Source: Planctomycetota bacterium
GTDB taxonomy: Bacteria; Planctomycetota; UBA1135; UBA2386
Length of the DNA: 64,000 nt
Assembly (NCBI GenBank): GCA_020638655.1
Contig: JACKIC010000006.1
Coordinates: 172,001 to 236,000 of the forward strand
Direction: 5' to 3'
Part shown: piece after piece, positions 17,451 to 26,436 of the stretch
Position numbering within the stretch: position 1 is the first letter of the stretch
How the letters are laid out: each line of letters begins with the position of its first letter
Translations under genes and position numbers: made by a program
The notes under the pieces: model-generated
Told to the model about the DNA's origin: nothing
Seen by the model: only the letters and a program-made list of their open reading frames with translations
Databases searched by the model: none

Positions 17451-18635
17451 TCAGGCGAGCAGCAGCCCCGCGCCCGCGGCGCCGGCCATAACCAGCAGCG
17501 CCGTGAGCCGGCGCCGCACGAGCGCCAGCGCCGCGAACGCCGCGACCGCGAGGCCGAGCCGCAGCGGCGAATCGAGCGTCGTGAGCCACTGCAGCGCGAT
17601 CGCCCCGATCAGGCCGACGACGGCGACGGTGACGCCCTCGAGGAAGTGGTGCAGCGCGGGGTGGGCGACGAGGCGTTCGAGCCAGCCGTGCAGCAGCAGC
17701 GGGAACAGGAACGCGGGCAGGAAGATCGCGGCGGTGACGATCGCCGCGCCGGCGAAGCCGCCGCCCGCGAAGCCGACCCAGGTGCCGAAGACGATCAGCG
17801 GCGACGGCAACACCCCGCCGATCGCCAGCCCGTCCTGGAACGCACGCAGCGTCATCCAGCCGTGTTCGCCGACGGCGTCCTGCTGCAGGAACGGGATCGC
17901 CGTGTAGGCGCCGCCGAACGTCAGCAGGCCGGCGCGCAGCCCCGTGCGCGCGAGCTCGAGCGGGCCCGGCGCGGCGCCGCCGACGTCGCCGGTGTGCGCC
18001 TGCAGCACGAGCGGATGGTGCAGCGCGCAGTGGACGACGGCGCCGATCCACAGGATCGACACCACCGCCAGCCAGGCGCGCCGACGACGCAGCGCGACGG
18101 CGAATCCGCCGGCCAACAGGCTGATCGCGAACGGCAGCCCGGCGAACTGTCCGGTGAGCGTGACGGCGCCGATCGCCCACAGGAACGGGTCGCGGCCGGC
18201 CGCGGCGTGCCACAGGCGCGCGGCGGCGCGCACGACCAGCGCCACGACCGCGCACTGCATGCCCGCGAACGCCGCGACCAGCAGCGGCGGCAGTTCGCTG
18301 CGTCCGAGCAGCAGCCAGCTCGCCAGCAGCATCAGCGTCAGTCCCGGCAGCAGGAAGCCGAGCCCCGCCACCAGCCCGCCGATGCGCCCGCGCGCGACCG
18401 TGCCGAACCAGATGCACATCTCGGTCGCCTCGGGGCCGGGCAGCACCTGGTAGACCGCGAGCACCTTGCGGAAGCGGGCCTCGTCGACCCAGCGCTCGCG
18501 CTCGACGAGTTCGTGGTGCAGGTTGCCGATCTGCGCGACCGGACCGCCCCAGGCCAGCGCGCCGAACCGCACGAATCGCAGCCACAGGGCCAGCAGGCCC
18601 AGCGGCGGCGGTGCGGCGCGCGCGGCGTCGGTCAC
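17451..18635 (-). CDS. chrA: Chromate transporter-family (CHR) membrane protein
   Basis: A 394-residue membrane protein with two CHR halves. The first has ALAWGGPVAQIG and VLPGPEATEM, the conserved GGP and PGPE motifs; the second has LLTFGGAYTAIPF and GGVLPSPLIV. About ten hydrophobic helices are visible. Family members export chromate, but many homologues have no proven substrate. The GTG at 18635 overlaps the hflC stop (GTGA), so it is translated as the third gene of hflK-hflC-chrA. It ends two bases from the convergent histidine kinase gene. Confidence 0.85.
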   Translation of the reverse strand: MTDAARAAPPPLGLLALWLRFVRFGALAWGGPVAQIGNLHHELVERERWVDEARFRKVLAVYQVLPGPEATEMCIWFGTVARGRIGGLVAGLGFLLPGLTLMLLASWLLLGRSELPPLLVAAFAGMQCAVVALVVRAAARLWHAAAGRDPFLWAIGAVTLTGQFAGLPFAISLLAGGFAVALRRRRAWLAVVSILWIGAVVHCALHHPLVLQAHTGDVGGAAPGPLELARTGLRAGLLTFGGAYTAIPFLQQDAVGEHGWMTLRAFQDGLAIGGVLPSPLIVFGTWVGFAGGGFAGAAIVTAAIFLPAFLFPLLLHGWLERLVAHPALHHFLEGVTVAVVGLIGAIALQWLTTLDSPLRLGLAVAAFAALALVRRRLTALLVMAGAAGAGLLLA

Positions 18636-19582
18636 CGCGCGGCCTTGAGCATCTTGAAGAGGTCGCTGTCGGTCGACAGCACCATGTTGGTGCGGCTGCC
18701 GAGCACGTGCTGGTAGGTCTCGAGCGTCTTCTGGAACGCGTAGAACTCGCGCGCGTCGGGGCTCTGGTCGTAGGCCTCGGCGTAGATGCGCGACGCCTCG
18801 GCGTCGGCTTCGCCGCGCAGGCGCTGCACCTCCTTGTAGGCGGTCGACTCGATGTCGCGCAGGCGCAGCTCCATCTTGCCCTGGATGCGCGCGGCCTCAC
18901 CCGCACCCTCGCTGCGGAAGCGCTGCGCGATCTGTTCGCGCTCGCTGATCATGCGCTGGTAGATGGTCGTCAGCACGTCCTGGTTGTAGTTGACGCGCTT
19001 GATGCGCACGTCGAGCAGCTCGATGCCGAGCGACTCGAGCTTGGGCACCGACGCCTGCAGCACGTCGCTCTCGATCTCGAGGCGGCCGCGCTGGGCAACG
19101 GGCAGCACCGTCGCCTTGGTGGTGTCCGGGCGCTGCAGGTCCGGCGGCAACTCGCGGTTCTTGTCGCTGCGCACGATCTCGATCAGGTCGTGGCTCGCGA
19201 CCGCCGTGCGCATCTCGCTGCCGATCACGTCCTCGAGGCGCGAGTTGGCGCTGCGTTCGTCGTGCAGCGCCACGAAGTAGCGCGCCGCATCGGCGATGCG
19301 CCAGCGCGCGAAGGTGTCGACCTCGATGTACTTCTTGTCGCGGGTCGCCATCTGGATCGCCTGCCCGTCGAACTCGAGCACGCGCTTGTCGAGCGTGTGC
19401 ACCTCCTGCACGAACGGCGTCTTCCAGTGCAGTCCCGCCTCACGCACGGGCTCGCCGACCTGGCGGCCGAACTGCGTGAGGATCGCGATCTCGGTCTCGT
19501 GCACGCTGTAGAAGGCGCCGCCCATCAGCAGCACCAGGAAGATCGCGGCGACCGCGCCGAACACGAGCGGCAGCTTCTTCAT
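18632..19582 (-). CDS. hflC: HflC-type SPFH membrane protein
   Basis: A 316-residue single-pass membrane protein. Residues 4-24 are the N-terminal membrane anchor (LPLVFGAVAAIFLVLLMGGAF); the SPFH/band 7 domain follows (AILTQFGRQVGEPV, GLHWKTPFVQEV, VEFDGQ-like segment), then a long Glu/Ala/Arg-rich coiled coil (about 205-275). HflC forms a large periplasmic-facing cage with HflK around the FtsH protease in other bacteria and modulates membrane protein turnover. Its ATG shares one base with the hflK stop (TGATG). ftsH is not in the window. Confidence 0.92.
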   Translation of the reverse strand: MKKLPLVFGAVAAIFLVLLMGGAFYSVHETEIAILTQFGRQVGEPVREAGLHWKTPFVQEVHTLDKRVLEFDGQAIQMATRDKKYIEVDTFARWRIADAARYFVALHDERSANSRLEDVIGSEMRTAVASHDLIEIVRSDKNRELPPDLQRPDTTKATVLPVAQRGRLEIESDVLQASVPKLESLGIELLDVRIKRVNYNQDVLTTIYQRMISEREQIAQRFRSEGAGEAARIQGKMELRLRDIESTAYKEVQRLRGEADAEASRIYAEAYDQSPDAREFYAFQKTLETYQHVLGSRTNMVLSTDSDLFKMLKAAR

Positions 19583-20568
19583 CACTTGCTCTCCTGGGCG
19601 CCCTGCGCCGGCCGCGCGGTCGCCCCGGGCAGCAGGGGCAACAGCTGGGTCACCGAGCCGTCGACGATCCACTGGCTCTCGAGCGTCGGCAGCACCTCGC
19701 GCATCGTCTCGAGGTAGAGGCGCGTGCGGGTCACCTCCTTGGCCTTGACGAACTCGGCGAGCACCGAGTTGAACGCGGCCGCGTCGCCGAGCGCCTCGTT
19801 GACGCGCTTCTTGCGGTAGCCCTCGGCCTCGCTGATCTTCTGCGCGGCCTCACCCTCGGCCTTGGGCACCGTGCGGTTGTACTCGCCGTTGGCGACGTTG
19901 ATCATCTTCTCGCGGTCCTGCTGCGCCTTGTTGACCTCGTTGAACGAGGCCTGCACCTGGTTGGGCGGGTCGACGTTCTTGAGCTGCAGCTGATCGATCG
20001 CGAGGCCGAGCTGGTAGTTCTTGACCATCTCGACGAGGCGCTGCTTGGCGACGGTCTCGATCTCCTGGCGGCCGACCGTGATGACCTCGTCGACGGTGCG
20101 ATCGCCGACGACCTCGCGCATCACCGCTTCGCTGAGGTCGCGCAGCGTCGACGCCGGCTCGCGCACGTGGAACAGGTAGAGCTTGGGGTCCTCGATGCTG
20201 TACTGGACGACCCACTCGACCAGCACGGCGTTGAGGTCGCCCGTGACCATGCTCTTCTCGCGCTGCGGCTCGCGGCCGACCTGGTCCGGGTTGGTGGCGC
20301 GCGACGTGCCGAAGCCGAACTCGAGCTTGAGCTGGCGCTGGATCGGCACGATCTCGACGCTGTCGACGCCGGGCATCTTGAAGTGCAGGCCCGGGTCCTG
20401 CACCGACTGGAACTTTCCGAAGCGCAATACCACGCCGACGGACTCGGCCGGCACGGTGTAGTAGGCGGAGAGCATCACGAAGACGCCGAGGATCGCCAGC
20501 GCGACCCAGCGCAGCGTGCGCCAGGGCGGCAGACGGCCCTCGCCCGTGACGAGGATGGGGCGGTTCAT
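19582..20568 (-). CDS. hflK: HflK-type SPFH membrane protein
   Basis: A 328-residue partner of HflC. It has a cytoplasmic N-terminus of ~18 residues, a membrane helix (WVALAILGVFVMLSAYY), then the SPFH domain with VPAESVGVVLRFGKF and DPGLHFKMPGVDSVE, and a C-terminal coiled coil ending in an Ala/Gln/Pro tail. The first gene of hflK-hflC-chrA. The ATG at 20568 is preferred over an upstream Arg/Pro-rich extension with no homology. The 106-base gap to the divergent SUMF1 lipoprotein gene at 20675 must hold both promoters. Confidence 0.93.
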   Translation of the reverse strand: MNRPILVTGEGRLPPWRTLRWVALAILGVFVMLSAYYTVPAESVGVVLRFGKFQSVQDPGLHFKMPGVDSVEIVPIQRQLKLEFGFGTSRATNPDQVGREPQREKSMVTGDLNAVLVEWVVQYSIEDPKLYLFHVREPASTLRDLSEAVMREVVGDRTVDEVITVGRQEIETVAKQRLVEMVKNYQLGLAIDQLQLKNVDPPNQVQASFNEVNKAQQDREKMINVANGEYNRTVPKAEGEAAQKISEAEGYRKKRVNEALGDAAAFNSVLAEFVKAKEVTRTRLYLETMREVLPTLESQWIVDGSVTQLLPLLPGATARPAQGAQESK

Positions 20569-20674
20569 GGGGCGTGTTCTAAGGCACGGTGGTGGGGATC
20601 TCGACCGCAACCCCGAACGTGCGATGTCGGGTGCTGCGTGACCTGGGCCGGCTTCTCGCTACGCTCGCCGGGCC

Positions 20675-21826
20675 GTGACCCGCCCTTCGTTGCCGTTCTT
20701 CGTCCCGATCCTGTTGCTCGCCGCCTGCGGTGGCGACGCGACGACCGGTCCCGCCGCCGGCGGCGCCCCGTCCGTTCCGGACCAGTCGAAGCCCTCGGAG
20801 CCCGCGCCGGAGGCTCCGGAAGCCGCCAAGGCCGAGCCGCAGGCAGCCACATCACAGCAGGCCGCATCACAGCAGGCCGCATCGCAACGGGCCGCGCTGA
20901 ACGGCTTCGACCCCTACCGCGAGGCGATCAACGGCGTCGGCTTCGACCTGGTGCCGATCCCTGGCGGCAGCTTCGTCATGGGGTCGGCCGTGACCGAAGC
21001 CGGTCACAAGGCCGACGAGGAGCCGCAGATCGAGGTCGCGGTCGAGCCGTTCTGGATGGGTGTGCACGAGGTCACCTGGGCCGAGTACGACCAGTGGAAC
21101 ACCGACACCGAGCGCACCATGAGCAAGAAGCCCGACGGCGTCGCGCGCCCGACGCCGCCGTACATGGACATGACGTTCAACATGGGGCGCGAGGGTTTCC
21201 CGGCGATCTGCATGTCGCACGTCGCGGCGCGCCAGTACTGCAAGTGGCTGTCGGAGAAGACCGGCAAGTTCTATCGCCTGCCGACCGAGGCCGAGTGGGA
21301 GTACGCGTGCCGCGCCGGTAGCAAGACCGCCTACTCGTTCGGTGACGATCCGGCCGGGCTCGGCGAGTTCGCGTGGTTCCTGGGCAACAGCGGCCGCGTG
21401 CTCGAGCCCGGCGCCGATCCCGTGCCCGCGTACCACAAGGTCGGCGAGAAGCCCGCCAATGCGTTCGGGCTGTTCGACATGCACGGCAACGTCGCCGAGT
21501 GGGTGGCCGACCACTACCTCGCCGACGCCTATGCCGAGGCCCATGGCGCGGCGCCGCGCACCTCGCCCTACATGGCCCCGCCGCGCGACAAGCGCGATCG
21601 GCCGATCCGCTTCCCGCACGTCGCCCGCGGCGGCAGCTGGCGCGACCCCGCGGAGCGCCTGCGCTCGGCGGCGCGGCAGTCGTCGGAGCCGGCCTGGAAC
21701 GAGCGCGACCCGCAGATCCCGAAGAGCTGGTGGTACCTCACCGAAGGCCAGCACATCGGCTTCCGCGTCGTGCGGCCGTATCGCGAGCCGAGCGCCGAGG
21801 AACGCGCGCGCTTCGAGAATCCCTGA
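20675..21826 (+). CDS. SUMF1/formylglycine-generating-enzyme-like lipoprotein
   Basis: A 383-residue protein. The GTG at 20675 starts a lipoprotein signal (FVPILLLAAC), then a ~60-residue Ala/Pro/Glu/Gln linker encoding a short repeat (TSQQAASQQAASQ). Residues ~85-375 are a SUMF1 (C-type-lectin-like) domain: LVPIPGGSFVMGS, the EVTWAEYDQW strand, LPTEAEWEYACRAG, HGNVAEWV, GGSWRD and the terminal GFRVVR. The CxxxxC copper site of true formylglycine-generating enzymes near the end is absent, so this is probably a non-catalytic or binding member. Anchoring in a membrane and facing outward is inferred from the lipobox. Confidence 0.88.
   Translation: MTRPSLPFFVPILLLAACGGDATTGPAAGGAPSVPDQSKPSEPAPEAPEAAKAEPQAATSQQAASQQAASQRAALNGFDPYREAINGVGFDLVPIPGGSFVMGSAVTEAGHKADEEPQIEVAVEPFWMGVHEVTWAEYDQWNTDTERTMSKKPDGVARPTPPYMDMTFNMGREGFPAICMSHVAARQYCKWLSEKTGKFYRLPTEAEWEYACRAGSKTAYSFGDDPAGLGEFAWFLGNSGRVLEPGADPVPAYHKVGEKPANAFGLFDMHGNVAEWVADHYLADAYAEAHGAAPRTSPYMAPPRDKRDRPIRFPHVARGGSWRDPAERLRSAARQSSEPAWNERDPQIPKSWWYLTEGQHIGFRVVRPYREPSAEERARFENP
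20851..20895 (+). repeat. Three 15-base tandem units in the lipoprotein linker
   Basis: The unit ATCACAGCAGGCCGC occurs at 20851-20865 and exactly again at 20866-20880, with a diverged third copy at 20881-20895. It encodes the SQQAA-type linker repeat and keeps frame, so copy-number change would only lengthen the linker. Confidence 0.8.
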
Positions 21827-21838
21827 GCGGGGCCGCGA

Positions 21839-22375
21839 TCACGGCCCGATCACGGCCGTCGCGGCGTCCGACGTGACGATGTGCACGGTGCTCGGGCCGC
21901 CGACGATCGAGCGCTGCACCACGGTGAACCACTGCAGGTGCAGGGCCAGCCCGACGAACGCGGGGTCGCTCGGCATCGCGAGGTTCAGGGTGAACGGGAA
22001 CGGCGCGTTCGGTGACAGCGCGAGGGTCGCGTCCGGGGACACGCCGACGGCGCAGTTGGTCGCGCCGCCGGTGATGGCCGCGGGCAGCGTGAACGGCAGC
22101 GGTGTGCTGCCGGCTTGGGTGTTGGACAGGCCGACGATCAGGAACGGGCTCGCGATCTGCGACGAGCTGCCGATGAAGCTGTTGCCGATCAGGCCGGAGT
22201 AGCGCACGCCGAACGGTTGGCCCAGGTGCGGCAGGTTGGCGGCGCCGATCGCCTGTCCTTGCAGACACGCGGCGCCGAAGGTCGTGAAGGAGGCTTGCGC
22301 GGGCAGCGCCGCGCCAGCCAGGAAGGTCGCGACCATCGCGATGGTGGCGAGGCGGCTCTCGAGGGCAGGGTTCAT
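21839..22375 (-). CDS. Small secreted protein, unknown function
   Basis: A 178-residue exported protein; the ATG at 22375 follows GGAGAACCGAC and begins a signal peptide (IAMVATFLAGAALPAQA). The mature part starts with a Cys-containing FGAACLQG segment and is rich in small, polar and Pro residues (GVRYSGL, FLIVGLSN, LHLQWFTV). This layout resembles short C-terminal modules I associate with secreted planctomycete proteins (two beta-rich halves with an Asn-Cys in the middle), but I cannot name a family. It ends 12 bases from the convergent SUMF1 lipoprotein and is divergent from the oxidoreductase at 22516. Confidence 0.7.
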   Translation of the reverse strand: MNPALESRLATIAMVATFLAGAALPAQASFTTFGAACLQGQAIGAANLPHLGQPFGVRYSGLIGNSFIGSSSQIASPFLIVGLSNTQAGSTPLPFTLPAAITGGATNCAVGVSPDATLALSPNAPFPFTLNLAMPSDPAFVGLALHLQWFTVVQRSIVGGPSTVHIVTSDAATAVIGP

Positions 22376-22515
22376 GTCGGTTCTCCGGGAGGAGCGCGAG
22401 TCGAGGCGACCGCCACTAGCCGAGGGTGCCGCCCTGGATACGGCCCCGGGCAAAGATGCCCATCCGGATGCCGCTCGACCTTGCGTTCTTCCCGGCCGGC
22501 TCGGACGCTTGCGCC

Positions 22516-23787
22516 ATGTCCACCTCGCGCCGCTCGTTCCTCTACACCGCCGCGGCGGCCGCCACGGCAGCCCGCCTCACCCACGCCGAGAGCCTCGGCC
22601 GCTTCCAGGATCCGCAGGACGGTGACGAGCTGCGCATCGGCCTGATCGGCTGCGGTGGTCGCGGCAGCGGCGCGATCACCCAGGCGCTGAGCACCAAGGG
22701 CGCGACGCGGCTGGTTGCGATCGCCGACATGTTCGTCGACCGGCTCGAGGGCTGCCTCGACGCGCTCGGTGAGAACGACCGGCTCACGGGCCGCGTCAAC
22801 GTGCCCACCGAGAAGCGCTTCGTCGGCGCCGACGCGTTCCAGGGCGTCATGGCCAGCGACTGCGACGTGGTCGTGATCGCGACCCCGCCGCACTTCCGTC
22901 CCTCACACTTCGAGGCCGCCGTCGCCGCCAAGAAGAACATCTTCTTCGAGAAGCCCGTCGCCGTGGACGGGCCCGGCGTGCGCCGCGTGATCAACGCCGC
23001 CGAGAAGGCCAAGCAGATGGGGCTGTCGGTCGTCAGCGGCCTGCAGCGTCACCACCAGAACGGCTACCTCGCCACGATGGAGCGCATCCACAAGGGCGAC
23101 CTCGGCAAGCTGCTGTTCGCGCGCTGCTCGTGGAACCAGGGCGGACTGTGGCACGCCGCGCGCCAGCCGCAGTGGACCGACATGGAGTGGCAGCTGCGCA
23201 ACTGGCTCTACTTCACCTGGCTGTCCGGCGACCACATCGTCGAACAGCACGTGCACAACATCGACGTGATCAACTGGGCGATGCAGGGTCACCCGGTGAG
23301 CTGCCGCGGCATGGGCGGCCGCCAGGTGCGCACCGACCCCAAGTTCGGCCACATCTTCGACCACCACGCGGTGCAGTTCCGCTACGAGAGCGGCGCCTAC
23401 TGCTTCTCCGAGTGCCGGCAGATCGACGGCTGCGCCAACGACGTCAGCGAGCACGTCTACGGCACGCTCGGCGAGGCCCACATGGGCGGCGGCTGGCGCA
23501 TCACCGGCGAGAACGAGTGGAAGTTCGACGGCGAGAAGAACGACCCCTACCAGACCGAACACGACGACTTCTTCGCCAGCATCCGCGCCGGCAAGCCGCT
23601 CAACGAGGGCCGCATGGTCGCCGAGAGCACGATGACCGCGATCATGGGCCGCATGGCGACCTACTCCGGCAAGGAGATCCGCTGGGAGGACGCGATCAGC
23701 AGCGACGAGAAGTGGGGCCCGGACAGCTACGAGTTCGGCCCGCTGCCGGTCGACCCGGTGCCGATGCCGGGGCAGAAGCGCGGCTGA
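22516..23787 (+). CDS. Tat-exported Gfo/Idh/MocA-family oxidoreductase
   Basis: A 423-residue protein. The N-terminus has a twin-arginine signal (STSRRSFLYTAAAAA). The NAD(P)-binding Rossmann domain follows with IGLIGCGGRGSG near residue 40 and the EKPVAVD motif with the usual catalytic Lys. The C-terminal half is the GFO_IDH_MocA alpha/beta domain. Members act on sugars or inositols; Tat-exported ones are common in planctomycetes and presumably work with a pre-bound cofactor in the periplasm. The ATG at 22516 gives the Tat signal and is preferred over longer upstream frames. It is alone on this strand, with 99 bases before the next gene. Confidence 0.9.
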   Translation: MSTSRRSFLYTAAAAATAARLTHAESLGRFQDPQDGDELRIGLIGCGGRGSGAITQALSTKGATRLVAIADMFVDRLEGCLDALGENDRLTGRVNVPTEKRFVGADAFQGVMASDCDVVVIATPPHFRPSHFEAAVAAKKNIFFEKPVAVDGPGVRRVINAAEKAKQMGLSVVSGLQRHHQNGYLATMERIHKGDLGKLLFARCSWNQGGLWHAARQPQWTDMEWQLRNWLYFTWLSGDHIVEQHVHNIDVINWAMQGHPVSCRGMGGRQVRTDPKFGHIFDHHAVQFRYESGAYCFSECRQIDGCANDVSEHVYGTLGEAHMGGGWRITGENEWKFDGEKNDPYQTEHDDFFASIRAGKPLNEGRMVAESTMTAIMGRMATYSGKEIRWEDAISSDEKWGPDSYEFGPLPVDPVPMPGQKRG

Positions 23788-23886
23788 GGGGGCGCCTGGT
23801 CTCCGCTGCTGCCCGTCGCTTCCCGCTTTGCCTGGGCGGCGGGCTCGCTACCCTGAGCGACCCCCTCTGTAACGACACCAGAGCCC

Positions 23887-26406
23887 ATGAGTAGCAAGCG
23901 CCGTTCCCTGCCCCGCAAGAAGCCCGGCCGTTCCGCCCACGACGACATCGACGACGAACTGCCCGTGCTCGAGCCCGTGGCGGACGACCTGCCCGAGCTG
24001 CCGCTGCTCGAGGCGGACGACGACGAGGACGACGGGCCGGTCAAGATCACCTGCGATGCCAGCGACGACGCGGCGTTCGACAAGGTGCTGCAGATCGAGG
24101 TGCCGGCGATGGAGAAGGCCGCGGTGCAGGCCGCGGTGACGCCGGCGCTCGAGCGCGCGGCGCGCCGCCACGGCGCCGAGCTGCGGCGCCAGCGCGTGCT
24201 GGTGCGGTTCGCGGGCGAGGCGCTGATCGGCAGCGCGATGAAGGCGGTCGTGACCGAGACGCTGCAGCCGCACAAGCCGGGCCGGCTGGTGGTGCGCCGC
24301 GGCTTCGGCGACGAGACGCTGCACGAGGCGCCGGTGCCGACGCTGGGCTTCGAGGTCACCGAGGACGGCGAGAACCTCGCTGTCGCGGTCGCCCCGGGTG
24401 AGTGCGAACAGGACGACCTGCCCGTGCTGCTGCCGGCGCGGCTCGGCGAGCTCGCTGGCAGGGCCAAGGACCGGCGCGTGACGTTCACGTTCGGCGGCGC
24501 GGTGCGTGCCGACGCGGCCGTGCGCGAGCTGTTGGCGACGAAGCTGCGGGCCGCGGGTGCGCGGCGCATCGCGGTCGGGGCGCGCGTGCTGTTCGACCGC
24601 GACATGCTCGATGCGGTGCAGGTGCGCGCCGCCGACGACGGCGTGGTGCTGACGGTCACGCCGCTCGCCGAGCCGGCGCTGACCGAGGAAGCGCTCGCGA
24701 TGTTCGCCGAGGAACGCGCCGCGGACCTCGACGACAAGCACGTGCGCATCTGGTTCGCGAAGCCGGGGCAGGCGACCGAGATCGGCGCCTGCGTGGCGAT
24801 GTGCCGCGACGCCGGGGCGACGCGCATCTCCCTGGGCGAGGACGGCAACGCCGACGTCGTCTGGCCGTTCCTGATCCGCTGCGAGCCCGGCCGTGAGGTG
24901 ATGCTGCACCTCGAGCCCGCGGGGCGCAGCCGCAGCGCGCTGCTGGCCGCGTTCGCGCGCGAGCTCGGCGAGCACCGCGACCAGACCCGCGGCAAGCACG
25001 TGGTGATCGACTGGCCGCCTGGCTTCGCGATCGACGCCGAGATCGAAGGTGGCGCGCTGGCCAACGCCGCCAAGGTGCTCGAGGCCAGGCGCATCTGCTG
25101 TACGGTCGCGGGCGACCAGCGCGAGCCGTTCGTGCCGCCGCCGTTCGCGGTGGCCACCGACGGCGGCGTGCAGACCGTGCGCGTCGACGTCGACGCCGGC
25201 AAGCCGCCCGAACTGCTGCGGGCGTTCGACCGCTGCCTGCCGAAGATCCAGGGCGCGTGGCGCGGCCAGTCGGTGCGCATCGAAGTCGTCGGCGAGACCG
25301 CGCCGTCGCGTTCGCTGCTGCGCACCCTGTGCGGCGCCGTCGAGGCCGCTGGCGCGATGCGGCTCGAGGTCCTCGACCACGGCAACGTCGACGTGCTGCT
25401 GCCGCCGATGTTGACGATCACGCGCGTCGACGACGCGTCGCGGCGCGTGGCCGCCCTGGCCGGCGAGCGCACCGAGGCCCAACAAGAGGCGGCGCTGGCC
25501 CGCGAACTGGACGGCGCCGATCTCGCCGCGGTGAAGACCGTGCGTGTCGTGCCGTCGCCGCTCGACGACAAGCTCGTCGCGGCGCTGGTCGCCAAGGGCG
25601 TCGAGACCGTCGTGCTCGACGGGTCGCAGCCCGTGCGCGTTCACCCGGCGCTGTTCGCGGCGCCCGAGGTCAAGGGGCACACGCCCAAGAGCAAGACCGT
25701 GCTGCTGCGCGCCGCGCCGAGCGGCGATGCCGCCGCCGACGCGCGCCAGGCCGAACGTGAGCTGCCCGCGCTGCTCGACGCCTGTCGCGAGCGCACCGTG
25801 ACCGTCGTCTGGTCCGGGGAGCTGCCCGAGGCCGTGGTCGCGTCGTTCGTCGCCGGTGGCGTCGGCACCCTGCTGCACGACGCCGGTGACGGCGTCGCGA
25901 CGCAGCTGCATCCGCCGATCGAGGCGATCCCGGTCGAGCCGGAAGCGGAGGTCTCGCCGGCGGCTCCGGCCGCGGCGCCGTCGCCGGCGCCTGCAGCAGC
26001 CCCGAGGCCGGCCGTGTCCCCCGCGGCGTCCGCCGCGCCCGGTGGCCTGGTGACGGTGATCGGGCGCCGCGACGAGGCCGTGCCGCCGCTCGCGATCCTC
26101 GGCGTCGCCGCCGGCGACGACCCGGCGCACGCCGCGGCCGTCGAGGCCGCGCTGCAGCCGATGCTGCCCGCGTTCCGCGGCCGCGCGATCCTGCTCGTGC
26201 TCAAGAACGGCGACGCCGACGTGCCGGTGCGCAGCGACAGCGAGTTCGCGGTGATGCTGCGGCGCGTCGTGTCGGGCGCCTCGGCTGCGACGCTCGTGTT
26301 CCGCGGCCCCGACGCGCAGGGCCGGCCGCACTTCCAGGTGGTGCACTCGACGCTGCGCGCGATGCCGATCGGCGGCGCGTTCGGCGACCCGCGGCCCAAT
26401 CGCTGA
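23887..26406 (+). CDS. Large protein of about eight ~88-residue repeats, unknown function
   Basis: An 839-residue acidic protein with no signal or membrane segment and no family I recognise. A basic tail (SSKRRSLPRKKPGR) leads into an Asp/Glu-rich stretch (20-55). From about residue 100 a unit recurs: a hydrophobic strand such as HVRIWF, a helix ending in AGA + strand, a D-x-G-N-A-D-V motif, PP, another strand, then S/P-x-x-LL-x-x-F-x-x-x-L and a terminal Arg. Strand valines fall at residues ~104, 198, 286, 372, 463, 552, 638 and 768, giving spacings of 94, 88, 86, 91, 89, 86 and 130, the last including an Ala/Pro linker (about 684-716). It converges on an M28 peptidase gene 24 bases away. 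Confidence 0.8.
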   Translation: MSSKRRSLPRKKPGRSAHDDIDDELPVLEPVADDLPELPLLEADDDEDDGPVKITCDASDDAAFDKVLQIEVPAMEKAAVQAAVTPALERAARRHGAELRRQRVLVRFAGEALIGSAMKAVVTETLQPHKPGRLVVRRGFGDETLHEAPVPTLGFEVTEDGENLAVAVAPGECEQDDLPVLLPARLGELAGRAKDRRVTFTFGGAVRADAAVRELLATKLRAAGARRIAVGARVLFDRDMLDAVQVRAADDGVVLTVTPLAEPALTEEALAMFAEERAADLDDKHVRIWFAKPGQATEIGACVAMCRDAGATRISLGEDGNADVVWPFLIRCEPGREVMLHLEPAGRSRSALLAAFARELGEHRDQTRGKHVVIDWPPGFAIDAEIEGGALANAAKVLEARRICCTVAGDQREPFVPPPFAVATDGGVQTVRVDVDAGKPPELLRAFDRCLPKIQGAWRGQSVRIEVVGETAPSRSLLRTLCGAVEAAGAMRLEVLDHGNVDVLLPPMLTITRVDDASRRVAALAGERTEAQQEAALARELDGADLAAVKTVRVVPSPLDDKLVAALVAKGVETVVLDGSQPVRVHPALFAAPEVKGHTPKSKTVLLRAAPSGDAAADARQAERELPALLDACRERTVTVVWSGELPEAVVASFVAGGVGTLLHDAGDGVATQLHPPIEAIPVEPEAEVSPAAPAAAPSPAPAAAPRPAVSPAASAAPGGLVTVIGRRDEAVPPLAILGVAAGDDPAHAAAVEAALQPMLPAFRGRAILLVLKNGDADVPVRSDSEFAVMLRRVVSGASAATLVFRGPDAQGRPHFQVVHSTLRAMPIGGAFGDPRPNR

Positions 26407-26415
26407 GGGTCGCGC

Positions 26416-26436
26416 CGCTGACGTCTGCCGTCAGCG
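26416..26436. terminator. Perfect hairpin between convergent genes
   Basis: CGCTGACG (26416-26423), loop TCTGC, CGTCAGCG (26429-26436): an 8-bp perfect stem in the gap between two convergent genes. The right arm includes the stop codon of the M28 peptidase gene (26431-26433). No T tract follows on either strand, so a bidirectional terminator is likely but not proven. Confidence 0.55.

Noticed and set aside
22376..22515. Upstream extension of the Gfo/Idh oxidoreductase to 22426
   Set aside because: It would bury the twin-arginine signal inside the protein; the ATG at 22516 puts it at the N-terminus.
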